From a virus, in the IMG/VR virus record IMGVR_UViG_3300048588_000108, positions 1 to 48,381 of that record: a DNA stretch of 48,381 bases. One strand, 5' to 3'. Below, piece by piece: positions 5,521 through 14,992 of this stretch. The translations under genes and the position numbers were made by a program. Position 1 is the first letter of the stretch; every line of letters starts with the position of its first letter. The notes below the pieces were generated by a model, which made no database searches, was not told the origin of the DNA, and saw nothing but the letters and a program-made list of their open reading frames with translations.

Positions 5521-7565
5521 TAGCGAATCACCGCTCCGCAATGCGCCGCCGCCATACGAGCGATGAAGCGTTGCGCCGCGTCAATGTTGTCTGCGGTTAG
5601 GCCCCGCATCACTATGATCTGAGCAACAGAAGCAGGAGTAAAAAGAGAAACGACATTCGCTCTTGAAGCGCAAATGGTCAAACGATTTAGAGCGTTGGAG
5701 CCAGAAACAGGAGATCCCGTTGCGGTCGCCTCTGTACCGAGGCCGTCGCGAACTGCGATAGCGGTACCACTACCGCCACTAACACGGCGAGAGAACAAGG
5801 CAACCATCGTCCCCGCCTCTGGCGCATCCACGGCCGCATATGAGGCAAGATCGACCGTGCTTTCTACGAACGCGTTATTGCGCCGAATCATCACGAGGCC
5901 GAGGTTTTCCGCGCGCGACAAGGAAACCATACCATACGATGCGACAGGCAGGCCCGGCACAGTACCAATCCACGCGATCATCGTGTCAGCGGTGATCTGC
6001 GGTAGCTTCCCGAAATCCACATTGCGGAAGTAGTTATCCGTCCCGTTGAACACGGCCACGGGATAGACTCCGGTGTCATCATAAGATGGGTTGTTCGTTG
6101 CGGGACTCGCGACAAAAGAATAGCGCCGATCGCCAGAGGCAAGCACGAGATTCGCGGAGGGCGTAAGATCTCCCGCCGCACCAGCGGAGCCGCTGTTCGC
6201 ATAGGGAGTCGCGCCGCTGAAGTCATAGCCAAGCAGGAGATCGCTCGAACGAACGACATAGTCGCTCGCGAGCTCGGCGTCGATTTCGCCGTCAGTCAAT
6301 GCCGCTGACCAAACGCGAACGCTTTCGCCGTTGCCACCGATGATCCCGTTGAAAGCGCCGCCCGTGCTGTAGCTATACCGACCAATCGCGATTGGAGTCG
6401 TGGTAGCTGCAAGTGAGATCAGTGCCGCAGGAACGCCGGGAGTGACAACGCTACTCGTCAGAGCGGCCCCTGCCGTCCACGACTCTGTAACTGCGTCATA
6501 TGTCGAGCGTCGGAAGGTGACCCGAGTTGCGTCGGTTCCCGCCGCACCATCGAAGCGCATCGCCAATCGCGCGCGCACACCACCCGCCACACCCAACAGA
6601 CCGTCAACGCGAGAGATAGCCGCGCCGTTGCCGATGAAGGCGACTACACTCGTGCCGCCATTGTCGATTAGAGCCAACTGCGTTCCTGTCGGGCTAGAAC
6701 TTGAAGCGCGAGTTACATATGCCTGTCCCCCCGATGATCCGTTTTGTCTGCACAATTCTAGAACGATTGTCAGGCCCGCGAGCGCATCCATATCCGTCAG
6801 CCCAGATGCACCGACCAGACCCTCGCCCGACACGCCGCTCACATATACCTGACCGTCGTCCGTCTCTGCGCGGCTGTCATTCCACCCCTGCACAAAGCCA
6901 CCACTCACAATTGCCTTGCGCGCCATATCGTAGTGCGCTGAAACCGTGACGCCGATTGCTTCGAGGAACTCGACGGGCGCATTCTCTGGCTGGAAGAAAT
7001 CGATCCACTTGTCGAGGCCGTTCGATAGGTAGCTGATCGCCTCGACCGGATGCGATTCGGCCGCGTCCCGATCCGTGAGGCGCGAGTGCTCGACGGAATC
7101 GAACACCACCTCGCCGCTCTCGTTCGTCTGTAGGATCTGCCCTTCGGATCCCGGCACGATCGACAGCGGATCGACCGCGCCCCATTCGGGTTCGTCGCTC
7201 TCGTTCACGCGCAACACTTGCCCCGCGCTCCCCGCCGCGAGCTTCGTGACGTCGATCGCCGCGTCCGCCGCGATCTGATCGTTCGTAAGCCCAGTGATGC
7301 GAGCGAGTGGCACCGTGCCTGACGCCAGCGCGTCGGCTGCAAGGTTCGTCAGCCCGTCGCCGTCGCCGATGAACGCCTCGGCCGCGAGCACGATCGACGG
7401 CAGCGACAGCGTGCCGCCCGTGCCCGTGATCACGACGTCGCCCTCGGCGTCGACCGCGAAGTCGAGGTAGTTGTCTTCGTCGTAGCCGAGACGAAGTTGC
7501 GCGCCGTCCAAGATCGACGGGTCGCCATTGAACAGCTTGAGCGGACGGTCCAGAAAGTCAGTCAT
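5520..7565 (-). CDS. Tail fibre protein with LamG-like regions
   Basis: 681 residues. The N-terminus carries phage-fibre repeats (VVITGTGGTLSL, AEAFIGDGDGLTNLAADALASGTVPLARI, GQVLRVNESDEPEW, GQILQTNESGEVVF). The rest, from about 170, holds two probable concanavalin/LamG-like jelly-roll regions (for example GRYSYSTGGAFNGIIGGNGESVRVWSAALTDGEIDAELASDY), as expected for carbohydrate receptor binding. The C-terminal half is visibly poorer in GC and uses more A/T-ending codons than its neighbours, suggesting recent exchange of the receptor-binding part. It is the last structural gene before lysis. Confidence 0.8.
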   Translation of the reverse strand: MTDFLDRPLKLFNGDPSILDGAQLRLGYDEDNYLDFAVDAEGDVVITGTGGTLSLPSIVLAAEAFIGDGDGLTNLAADALASGTVPLARITGLTNDQIAADAAIDVTKLAAGSAGQVLRVNESDEPEWGAVDPLSIVPGSEGQILQTNESGEVVFDSVEHSRLTDRDAAESHPVEAISYLSNGLDKWIDFFQPENAPVEFLEAIGVTVSAHYDMARKAIVSGGFVQGWNDSRAETDDGQVYVSGVSGEGLVGASGLTDMDALAGLTIVLELCRQNGSSGGQAYVTRASSSSPTGTQLALIDNGGTSVVAFIGNGAAISRVDGLLGVAGGVRARLAMRFDGAAGTDATRVTFRRSTYDAVTESWTAGAALTSSVVTPGVPAALISLAATTTPIAIGRYSYSTGGAFNGIIGGNGESVRVWSAALTDGEIDAELASDYVVRSSDLLLGYDFSGATPYANSGSAGAAGDLTPSANLVLASGDRRYSFVASPATNNPSYDDTGVYPVAVFNGTDNYFRNVDFGKLPQITADTMIAWIGTVPGLPVASYGMVSLSRAENLGLVMIRRNNAFVESTVDLASYAAVDAPEAGTMVALFSRRVSGGSGTAIAVRDGLGTEATATGSPVSGSNALNRLTICASRANVVSLFTPASVAQIIVMRGLTADNIDAAQRFIARMAAAHCGAVIR

Positions 7566-7580
7566 AGGGATGATCTCGCG

Positions 7581-7928
7581 TTAATCAGTCAGCGGATCGC
7601 CCGACGCGTCGACGACGAGCGGCACGACCTCAGTGAGCACACGAAGCGCGTCGGTCGACACGCTCACTTGTACGACGTAGTTCCCACCCGCTTGCGCGTC
7701 CGCGGACGCCGCAACCCCGAGCCCGAACTGCACCTGCTTGAGTGCGATAACCGCGTCGAGCGTGCCGTCGGTTTCGAACTCCGTCGACACGTCGTCCCAC
7801 ACGCCACCGACCGACCGAGCCACGCGCACGGTTGGCGTGCCGGTCAACGCCTCGGACGTGTCCAGTCGCGCGGTGAAGTCGACCGCGAACGTGTCCGCTT
7901 CTGTCCGTCGCTTGTAAAAGTCGGTCAT
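7581..7928 (-). CDS. Small tail-fibre-associated protein
   Basis: 115 residues, nearly all predicted beta strand (DTFAVDFTARLDTSEALTGTPTVRVARSVGG, NYVVQVSVSTDALRVLTEVVPLVVDASG), resembling an immunoglobulin-like fold. It starts MTDF like the fibre gene 15 bases downstream, which suggests similar N-terminal use. I infer a virion surface or fibre-base protein; the family is not recognised. Confidence 0.6.
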   Translation of the reverse strand: MTDFYKRRTEADTFAVDFTARLDTSEALTGTPTVRVARSVGGVWDDVSTEFETDGTLDAVIALKQVQFGLGVAASADAQAGGNYVVQVSVSTDALRVLTEVVPLVVDASGDPLTD

Positions 7929-7931
7929 GGG

Positions 7932-8177
7932 TCAGCGGGTAGAGATCAGGCCACCGAAGAGCACGAAGCGCGCCCTCGGTTCAGTGTTCGGCAGCGCGGC
8001 GAAGACAAGCGCCCCGTCAGAATCTAGGACGGCCGCAAGGTCGCCGCCATCGTCCGCGAACGCGAAGCGCGCGCCGTCGCTGTCGATCACGAGCACGATC
8101 GGAATCAGTGGGGGGCCGCGGTGCCGCGCCCCGTCGCCGAACACATTGTGCCGCGCCGCCGCGGTATAGGTCTGCAT
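7932..8177 (-). CDS. Small virion-associated hypothetical protein
   Basis: 81 residues, rich in beta strand (PIVLVIDSDGARFAFADDGGDLAAVLDSDGALVFAALP), with a repeated DSDGA motif. The start overlaps the stop of the next gene upstream by one base. Its place between two tail-tip/fibre genes points to a structural part. Confidence 0.55.
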   Translation of the reverse strand: MQTYTAAARHNVFGDGARHRGPPLIPIVLVIDSDGARFAFADDGGDLAAVLDSDGALVFAALPNTEPRARFVLFGGLISTR

Positions 8178-8440
8178 TAGTCGCGCTCCCCGAGGAACAA
8201 GTTCGACCGAGGCACGTTGCCCCGTTCGTGGCGCCCGATCATGCGGCCGCCCTTGGGCATGTCGCCGCGGAACACACGCCCGAAGTAGGCCCGCGACCGT
8301 GAGCGCGCGCAGTCGTACACATCGCCCTCAATGTGCACAAGCCCAAGCTGCGCCAGTTCTTCCGACGTCGCGGGACGTTCGGCGCCGGTGCGCCGGTCGA
8401 TCACCGTCGGCGGTGCGTCGATCTTGCGTAGGTGCGCCAT
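8177..8440 (-). CDS. Small hypothetical protein in tail-fibre region
   Basis: 87 residues, basic in its second half (ARSRSRAYFGRVFRGDMPKGGRMIGRHERGNVPRS). It is coupled to both neighbours by one-base overlaps. No domain is recognised. Confidence 0.55.
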   Translation of the reverse strand: MAHLRKIDAPPTVIDRRTGAERPATSEELAQLGLVHIEGDVYDCARSRSRAYFGRVFRGDMPKGGRMIGRHERGNVPRSNLFLGERD

Positions 8441-9900
8441 TACGAGGACCGTCCTGTTCCGAGGGGGGTGCCACCGGCGCCAAGCGCCAGCCCGAACGCT
8501 TGCGCCAACAGGCCCGACGCCGACGGCGTGTCGTCGATATGCGCGGGGTTAATGTGATCGCCGCGGAAGTGTTTCCAGATGAACGGCAGCGCACCGGTGC
8601 GCGTCGTCTCTTCTGGCCCCATGCCGACGTAGAAGACCGCCTCGCTCCACGCTGTCGGCGGGTACGGCATCACATCGCCGAACGCCACGGGATCACCGGC
8701 GGTGTAGATCGGAATGATGGGGTCGGGTTCGTACGGCGAGATCCGCAGCGCGCCGAAACTGTCCTCGACGAGCCACGCCGTAGCGTCCGCATAGCGCCCG
8801 ACGAACCGAATCGCCCCGTCGCTGTCTTCCGCCAAGTACGCCAGCGTCGACACGTTGCCACCGATCGCGGCCGCTAGACCGATCGTGCCGTCGTCGCGGA
8901 AGAAGGCGAAGGTTTCGACGAACTGTTCACGCGTCGCGGTATAGAGCGGCACGACGGCGGAGTACTCTGCGCTGTCGCCGGGGCGGACCACAAACCGCAA
9001 ATCGCCGCCCTCGGCGAACTCGAGGTACGCTTGCGGGTCGTCGGTCGACCCGACGTGCCAAAGCTTCGTCCCGACCAGCGCCAGCGCGTCCGCGCTCAAG
9101 ATGCACGAGAAGTAGAAGCCGACACCGTGCGTTGGGTCGGGCGCGTCGCGGTACGCCAGCGTGTCGCCGTCGCGGGTGGTCGAACTGAACAGGGCATCGT
9201 TCGGGATCGGTGACGACGCCCACGTGCCCGCCTCAAGTTGTGGCAAGATGAAATCGACCACCGTTCCCGCGGGTACGCGAATGCACCAGCGCGAGCCCGT
9301 CGCGGGCGCGGGGTCGATGTCGGAGTACCGCGCAAACGTCGGGCCAAGAGTGAAGACCTTCGACGACGCGCCTTCGCCCTCGAGCCCCAAGTTGAACGAC
9401 CCCGTGCCCATGGCGAACACGCTGGCCGCGTGCGGCGATCCGCCCGGGGGCGCGACTTGGCCAGAGTTGTACACCCGCGCCTCAGTCGATCCCGCGGAAT
9501 TGTCTAACCGGAACACGCGACCTTGGGGAACGATCTCCTGCAGCCCGGCACGGCGGAGCGCGTCGGTCGCCAGCGGATAGGTGAGGGTCGCCGCCCCGTC
9601 GCCCGCTTTGGTCCAGCCAATGGTCGACGTGGCGACGTTGCGATTGTTCCGCACCAACTGTATCCGCGCGCGCTCGATCTGCATGAGTTGCAACCACGCG
9701 CCGTACAGCGGGCGCCATACCGTCCGCATCGTCTCGGGGAACGCACGCCGCCACACGCCGCGCGCGTCACGCGCGAAGGCTTCCGTTGATCGCTCAACAA
9801 AGAGATCGCCGCCGATGATCGCCTCGCTTCCGAACTCCGAATGGAAGTAGCCGAGCACCGATCGGTAGTCGTAGAAGGGCTGCGCGCCTGAATCCGACAC
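8440..9900 (-). CDS. Large tail/fibre structural protein
   Basis: 486 residues starting at a GTG. The N-terminus (MSDSGAQPFYDYRSVLGYFHSEFGSEAIIGGDLFVERSTEAFARDARGVWRRAFPETMRTVWRPLYGAWLQLMQ) resembles a virion-attachment region. The rest is beta-rich with several carbohydrate-binding-like stretches, for example residues 90-230 and 250-400. It lies between the tail tip protein and the LamG fibre, so it is probably part of the adsorption apparatus. Confidence 0.65.
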   Translation of the reverse strand: MSDSGAQPFYDYRSVLGYFHSEFGSEAIIGGDLFVERSTEAFARDARGVWRRAFPETMRTVWRPLYGAWLQLMQIERARIQLVRNNRNVATSTIGWTKAGDGAATLTYPLATDALRRAGLQEIVPQGRVFRLDNSAGSTEARVYNSGQVAPPGGSPHAASVFAMGTGSFNLGLEGEGASSKVFTLGPTFARYSDIDPAPATGSRWCIRVPAGTVVDFILPQLEAGTWASSPIPNDALFSSTTRDGDTLAYRDAPDPTHGVGFYFSCILSADALALVGTKLWHVGSTDDPQAYLEFAEGGDLRFVVRPGDSAEYSAVVPLYTATREQFVETFAFFRDDGTIGLAAAIGGNVSTLAYLAEDSDGAIRFVGRYADATAWLVEDSFGALRISPYEPDPIIPIYTAGDPVAFGDVMPYPPTAWSEAVFYVGMGPEETTRTGALPFIWKHFRGDHINPAHIDDTPSASGLLAQAFGLALGAGGTPLGTGRSS

Positions 9901-9902
9901 GG

Positions 9903-10379
9903 TTAGCGGTTCCCCTTGGGCTCACGCGCGGGGCGATCCTTCCCGCGATCCTTGCCGCGCGCCAGCATCGCCGCCATGCGCTCGGCGCGCGACGCCATGC
10001 GCGCCGCGCGCTCTTCGCGTCGCGCTTCATTCTCCGCCAGCATGCGACGCGCGCGCGTGTCGCCTAACGTGAACGGGCGATCGGGCGCCGCGGGCAGATC
10101 TTTCACGCGGCGCACCGCGCGGCACGTCTTGAGCCGGTCCACTTCGCCAGAGTCGGGCGTGACCCGCGCATCGAAGCACGACGCGCCATACGTGAGCCGT
10201 GCGCCGCCAATGCCGGGCGTGGTGCGGAACGCCGCCGCCAGAAAGTCCGACACCTCGCCGTCGATCTCGTCGGGATAGTAGTCGACACCCGACGCGGGAT
10301 CGGTCGCGACGATCACCTGCACCATGAGCGCGGGCGTGTGTTCCGCGATCGTCTTTCCGCATGCGTCGCACATTCGCAT
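9903..10379 (-). CDS. Zinc-finger-start tail-region protein
   Basis: 158 residues. It begins MRMCDACGK, a CxxC pair, and a second Cys pair is loosely placed later. The C-terminal third is a strongly basic helix (RARRMLAENEARREERAARMASRAERMAAML). Its role is unknown, but tight coupling to the tail genes suggests assembly. Confidence 0.55.
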   Translation of the reverse strand: MRMCDACGKTIAEHTPALMVQVIVATDPASGVDYYPDEIDGEVSDFLAAAFRTTPGIGGARLTYGASCFDARVTPDSGEVDRLKTCRAVRRVKDLPAAPDRPFTLGDTRARRMLAENEARREERAARMASRAERMAAMLARGKDRGKDRPAREPKGNR

Positions 10380-10639
10380 TAGGTCGTCCCCCGTGGTGGC
10401 GTCTCACGCACGACGACCTCGCCGCGCTTGTCGTCGTAGGTGGCGCGTCCCGTGAAGTCGTTCGCGATCACCGCGCAGAACGCGGCAAGCCCGACGTTCG
10501 CGGCACGCTGCGCTGCCTCCGCCGCCTTGAGCATGGCGCGCGACGCGTTCACTTGCGCGGACGCGTCGACGACGTTGCGCGCCAGCCCGTCGGCAAGGGC
10601 GCGCTGTTCTGGCGTGAGTGCGGTTCGATCGTTGGGCAT
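10379..10639 (-). CDS. Small helical tail-region protein
   Basis: 86 residues, mainly two Ala-rich helices (EQRALADGLARNVVDASAQVNASRAMLKAAEAAQRAANVG). It follows the tail tip gene by one base and overlaps the next gene by one base. No family is recognised. Confidence 0.55.
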   Translation of the reverse strand: MPNDRTALTPEQRALADGLARNVVDASAQVNASRAMLKAAEAAQRAANVGLAAFCAVIANDFTGRATYDDKRGEVVVRETPPRGTT

Positions 10640-10640
10640 G

Positions 10641-13600
10641 TTAGATCGGTAATCCGTTGACTAAGACTGTTCCCCAGAGGCGAACTTCGGTCGCGGTGAT
10701 GTCGATATATGATTCGTAGATACCGCCCAGCAAGTTCGCCGACGACGTCATTTCGATGGTCGCCGCGGGTGCGCCAGACATCCCGGGCAAGAGGAAATCT
10801 AGCGACGTAATGTCGGCAATTCCCGGGGACGCGATGCGATCGCTTTCGATCGTTCCGTAGTTGTCGAGAAAGATCGTGCCCAGTACGCCCGCGTTCCCGC
10901 CGATCGTCACGTCGCCAATGAATGTCCCCGTCGCCGCGATCAGTTCACCAGCAAAGCCCGCGTCGCCGTTGGCTAATAGGTAAAACGAATCGTGTTCGAT
11001 CACCGCCTCGGAACTCTGCGCGTCAAGGTCGATAATGACCTCGGTGCCGATCAGTTGACCACTGACCAAGATTCCCATCCCGTCGGAAATCTCTGAGAGG
11101 GAACCGACGTCGATCGCAAACGCGGTAACGGACCCAGCCGCCAGCGAATCGACCGTCACGCGGCCGTCGCTGTCGACAGAGATCACGCGGCGATACGTCG
11201 CGCCATCGCTCACGCCGTCCAAGTCGTCCGGGTCGCCGCTGCTGGGCTTCGCAAGGAACAAGCTGATCTCGCGGAGGCCGTCGTCGGTTACCGTGCTCTC
11301 GAGCACGATGTTCTCGATGACACGGCCCTCGCCGTCCATGAGCGTAAACAGCCCTTCGCTGTCGCGGATTTCGTCGGGCGTGAGATAGCGCTCGCCAATG
11401 AACCCCGCCAAGAAGTCGCGCTGCATTTCCTCAAGCAGCGCCATCTTCTCCGAGAAGCCGGTATCGAATCCGCCCTTGCCCAAGTCGTCCCAGCGATCGC
11501 GACCGGTGGGCGTGCGTGCGTTGTCACGCGCCCCGTTGTCGAAGGGCGGCACGAAGCCCGACGTCGCGCCCGCGTCGGAGTCGAAGCGCACGTAAATGCG
11601 CTTCGTGCCGTAGCCCGACGCCGGGATCCGAACACGCGAGAGCGCGTACGAGTCGTCAGGGCCAACGACCGCACCGACAATCGGATCCGTGGCCGCGATG
11701 TCGATCACCGCGTCGGGCGGGGCCAGCGGATCGGCGTTCAGTTCGCTGTCGCGATTGGTCCAGATGTACAGCCGCCCACCCGATCCCGCGGGATCGCGCA
11801 CGGTGACCTGATAGTCCCGGCTGGCGATGTTCGGACGCTCAAGGTCGGTCGTCACTTCGTCGACCACATCGGGCGCTTGCGGATCGTAGTCGGCGCCGTT
11901 GTCGGGGACCGCGATCGGCGCCTGTGGGCCTTGCGTGCCCCAGTCGTCCGCCTCTTCTTCGCCGGTGCCTTTGTCGTCGGTTTCGCTGACGTAGGTGTTC
12001 AGCACCTTCACTTCGCACGTCGGCGCCAATGGGCGTTCGAAGAGCACCTTCGGCGTGGACGCTGTGGCCACCGGGCCAGCGGTGCCCGACACGGTGCCGC
12101 TGCCGAACCCCGACCACGGTTCCACCTCGACGACGAGGCGCGCATTCTTTTGCGTGATCGGTACGCCGACAATGCCCTCCAGATCGACGCCCGCGGTAAA
12201 CGCCGCCGCGGAAAAGTCCGACGGGTCGGCGAGTTCGAGATCGTCGGGCTCGGGTTCGTTCGCGGGCACGACCGCCGCGCGGATCCGCACGCCGAGCGCG
12301 AACGCGTTGAGGGTGCCGATCACCTTCGGCACGCCGAACGACGACAGCCCCAGCGACACCGCTGCCTTGAGCACGCGGGGCTGATTCTCTAACTCGAGCG
12401 CGTCTTCGACGTAGGGCGATCGGATGCGGTTCGGCGCGGTGTTCTTCGCGCGCACATGGAACCACCCCGAGCCCGGCGCGTTGCTGAACACGACCTCACC
12501 GGATGCGGTAAGCTCTGCCCGTAGTGGCCAGTTGATCGGTGGGTCGTCGTCGTTGGTGAACGCCGCGTCGATCACCGCCGCGCCGCCGCCAGCGACCCCG
12601 CTTACGGTGACCGTGATGTCGCTCCCATCTTGCGACAGCGCGACCGACGGCGGCCCTAACGGCTGCACCGACGGCCCCATGTCCAAGTATTCGACTTCGC
12701 CGTATGCGGGGTGCCGCTCCACCGACAGCACGCGCACCACGCGCAGCCCCGTGCGCGCACCCGTCTCGGGGTTCGGCGCCTTGAGCGAGCTCTGGTCGAT
12801 GGTGATCAGCTGGCCTTCGTCGATCTGATCCGCGGTCGACCGCCCGACTTCGATCCGCCCGCGGACTGAGCCATCGCGGTACAGGTCGAACACGTCGCGG
12901 GAGATCTGCGCGATGGCGCCCTGCAGCACCGTCCCGCCGAATAGCACCTGCGGATATGTGCGCTCAACAATCCGCGTCGGTTCCATCGCGCCGAAGAGCG
13001 ACAGCGCAAGGATCCGCGTCCCCATCGTCGCCGATGAATCCGCTTCGATCAGGGGCCAGTCCTTCTCGTCGACGATCAGGCCGTCGCCCAACACTTGCGC
13101 CGCGTCGCCCTCACTGATTCCGCTGAACGGTCGCTCGGTGTTGAGATAGCGCCACTGAATTGCGGTGATCGCTTCGCGCCCCGCCAGTCGCCACGACTGC
13201 GCGTTCGCGTTCGACGCGTTGAGTTCGACCAGCGCGAAGGGGTCGACGTTCGTCGGAATCCGCAGGTCGATCAGGCGCCGTTCACCATTCGCCGCGACGA
13301 ATGCGGACAACAGACACGGCGCCCATACGTGGTCTTGCATCCACGCTTCGACGTTTCCGGGCGTCGCGGTGACGCGCAGCCACAGCGACGGGATCGACAG
13401 ATCCGCCTCAAGCGCCGTGATTGCCGCCGCGTCGTAGCGCACGCCCAGCGCATCCCAGACCCGCTTCGTGAGCGTCGCGGGGTGAATGCCGCCGAACTCT
13501 GTTCCCCACGGGTGCGCCGCGTTCGCGATGCCGATATGCAGCGGCGCTTCTGCCGTGGGCGCGGCCGTCGGCGCGTGCACGTAGGCGGGAACGTCGGTGT

Positions 13601-14567
13601 ACGTCGGCCCACCGGCGCCGGTCGGGAAGGTGCCGCGCGGGACAATGATCCACGCGGTGATGGTCACCAGTCGCCCAATGCCGTACGGCGTGGGCACCGA
13701 TTGGAACGTCGTTACCGCGCCGTCAAGCCCGACCGTCGGCAACGATACCTGTTTGATCGTGGGCTCGTCCAGCGTCGTGAGGATTTCGGCGAGGCCCTGA
13801 ATCTTGTCCGCTTCGCGCGGGGTCGACAAGAAATTCGAGAAGCCCGGCAACGTCGCGCCGAACGACACGATCGGGTAGCTCTCCCCGTCGTAGTTGACGC
13901 GCAGCGTTTTGAAGTTGCCCTCGACGGCAGACCATGTCGGGTTGGGGTTGTCGACCAGATCGTTTTCCGCGAACCGGCGGAACGCCGCGGTAACTTCTTG
14001 TCCGCCCGCCTCAAGGCCCGCGGTGATCTCCACCTTGGCGATTGCAACGCCGGGGCCGCCGTTGTTTGTGTTGAGCAAGCGCCCGCGCGCGGGGAGCAAG
14101 CGCACCCACCCGCGCCACGCGGCCGACGGCGTCGACGGGAACAGCCACGTCGTGTTGTCGCCGGTGAACACGCCGCCGCGGCGCGCGACCCATGATTCGT
14201 CTGAGATCTCTAACCGGTACGCGCCCGGGCCGTCGTCCTCTTCCAACGTCGTCAGACGTCCGCCGCCATACGTGACCCAGCCCGCGCCGTCGTCGTTCGC
14301 CTGAACGTCACACAGGCGCCCCACGAAGGACCAGCGGCCCGCCGACGCGAACGCCGCGGACAGCGCGCCCGACACGTCCAAGGCGCGGAACACCACGGGC
14401 CGCATTTCCGACGACCCGCGCAGCGGATCGACGATCGGGCCGTGCACGATCGGGATCTCTGCCAGCGACGCAAGGGACAGCGTCACCGCGACGTAGCCCT
14501 CGACTGCCGGTGCGCCGGGGCTGGCGATGCGTACGCGAATGTCGCGCGTGACAGCCGTTAGCGTCAT
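10641..14567 (-). CDS. Tail tip / central fibre protein (gpJ-like by position)
   Basis: 1308 residues, the largest gene here. The first 600 or so are rich in beta strand, with phage-baseplate-type sequence (for example SWVARRGGVFTGDNTTWLFPSTPSAAWRGW, and DVFDLYRDGSVRGRIEVGRSTADQIDEGQLITI). The middle resembles fibronectin-like repeats (SVALSQDGSDITVTVSGVAGGGAAV). The end (about 1200-1308) has the trimeric-fibre style seen in other tail tips: LANGDAGFAGELIAATGTFIGDVTIGG. Size and position after the tape measure and a small distal-tail gene match tail tip or host-specificity proteins. Direct homology to lambda J was not tested. Confidence 0.75.
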   Translation of the reverse strand: MTLTAVTRDIRVRIASPGAPAVEGYVAVTLSLASLAEIPIVHGPIVDPLRGSSEMRPVVFRALDVSGALSAAFASAGRWSFVGRLCDVQANDDGAGWVTYGGGRLTTLEEDDGPGAYRLEISDESWVARRGGVFTGDNTTWLFPSTPSAAWRGWVRLLPARGRLLNTNNGGPGVAIAKVEITAGLEAGGQEVTAAFRRFAENDLVDNPNPTWSAVEGNFKTLRVNYDGESYPIVSFGATLPGFSNFLSTPREADKIQGLAEILTTLDEPTIKQVSLPTVGLDGAVTTFQSVPTPYGIGRLVTITAWIIVPRGTFPTGAGGPTYTDVPAYVHAPTAAPTAEAPLHIGIANAAHPWGTEFGGIHPATLTKRVWDALGVRYDAAAITALEADLSIPSLWLRVTATPGNVEAWMQDHVWAPCLLSAFVAANGERRLIDLRIPTNVDPFALVELNASNANAQSWRLAGREAITAIQWRYLNTERPFSGISEGDAAQVLGDGLIVDEKDWPLIEADSSATMGTRILALSLFGAMEPTRIVERTYPQVLFGGTVLQGAIAQISRDVFDLYRDGSVRGRIEVGRSTADQIDEGQLITIDQSSLKAPNPETGARTGLRVVRVLSVERHPAYGEVEYLDMGPSVQPLGPPSVALSQDGSDITVTVSGVAGGGAAVIDAAFTNDDDPPINWPLRAELTASGEVVFSNAPGSGWFHVRAKNTAPNRIRSPYVEDALELENQPRVLKAAVSLGLSSFGVPKVIGTLNAFALGVRIRAAVVPANEPEPDDLELADPSDFSAAAFTAGVDLEGIVGVPITQKNARLVVEVEPWSGFGSGTVSGTAGPVATASTPKVLFERPLAPTCEVKVLNTYVSETDDKGTGEEEADDWGTQGPQAPIAVPDNGADYDPQAPDVVDEVTTDLERPNIASRDYQVTVRDPAGSGGRLYIWTNRDSELNADPLAPPDAVIDIAATDPIVGAVVGPDDSYALSRVRIPASGYGTKRIYVRFDSDAGATSGFVPPFDNGARDNARTPTGRDRWDDLGKGGFDTGFSEKMALLEEMQRDFLAGFIGERYLTPDEIRDSEGLFTLMDGEGRVIENIVLESTVTDDGLREISLFLAKPSSGDPDDLDGVSDGATYRRVISVDSDGRVTVDSLAAGSVTAFAIDVGSLSEISDGMGILVSGQLIGTEVIIDLDAQSSEAVIEHDSFYLLANGDAGFAGELIAATGTFIGDVTIGGNAGVLGTIFLDNYGTIESDRIASPGIADITSLDFLLPGMSGAPAATIEMTSSANLLGGIYESYIDITATEVRLWGTVLVNGLPI

Positions 14568-14992
14568 AGCACCGCCGCCCAGTTGCCGCCGTCAATGCGG
14601 CGCAAGCGAAGACGAATCATCCACTCGCCGAACCCGAACCGATCGGGGTCGCGGTCGAGGGTGATCTCTTGCGCGCCGATCACGCTCACGATCACGAACG
14701 GGATCGCGTCGCCGTCGGTCACGCGCTGATACGTGAACGTCCCGTTGCTCTCCAAGCCGTAGCGTACCAACGCGACCAACCCCTCGGGGTCGTTGTCGCA
14801 CCGGATCGTCGCTTCGATGTCCGCGGCGCCGCCTTCAATCAGCACGGTTTCGCGCGTGCGCGCGTCCGCGGACCAGAACTCGAAGCGCTGGCGCGGGAAC
14901 ACTTGGCGAACCTCTTGCAACGGGACAGCAAGCGGGAACGTCACCGACGCGTAGGAGATCGACGCGGATCCACTGAGCGCAGCGCCCGCCAT
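14564..14992 (-). CDS. Minor tail protein after tape measure
   Basis: 142 residues; the ATG at 14992 overlaps the tape measure stop by one base. It is predicted mostly beta (SISYASVTFPLAVPLQEVRQVFPRQRFEFWSADARTRETVLIEGG). Located between tape measure and tail tip, it matches distal-tail or minor tail proteins in position and size. The family is not recognised. Confidence 0.65.
   Translation of the reverse strand: MAGAALSGSASISYASVTFPLAVPLQEVRQVFPRQRFEFWSADARTRETVLIEGGAADIEATIRCDNDPEGLVALVRYGLESNGTFTYQRVTDGDAIPFVIVSVIGAQEITLDRDPDRFGFGEWMIRLRLRRIDGGNWAAVL

Noticed and set aside
13095-14195. Long rightward frame of 366 residues opposite the tail tip gene
   Set aside because: High-GC shadow with Arg-rich composition and no start context; the leftward tail frame is far longer and makes sense.
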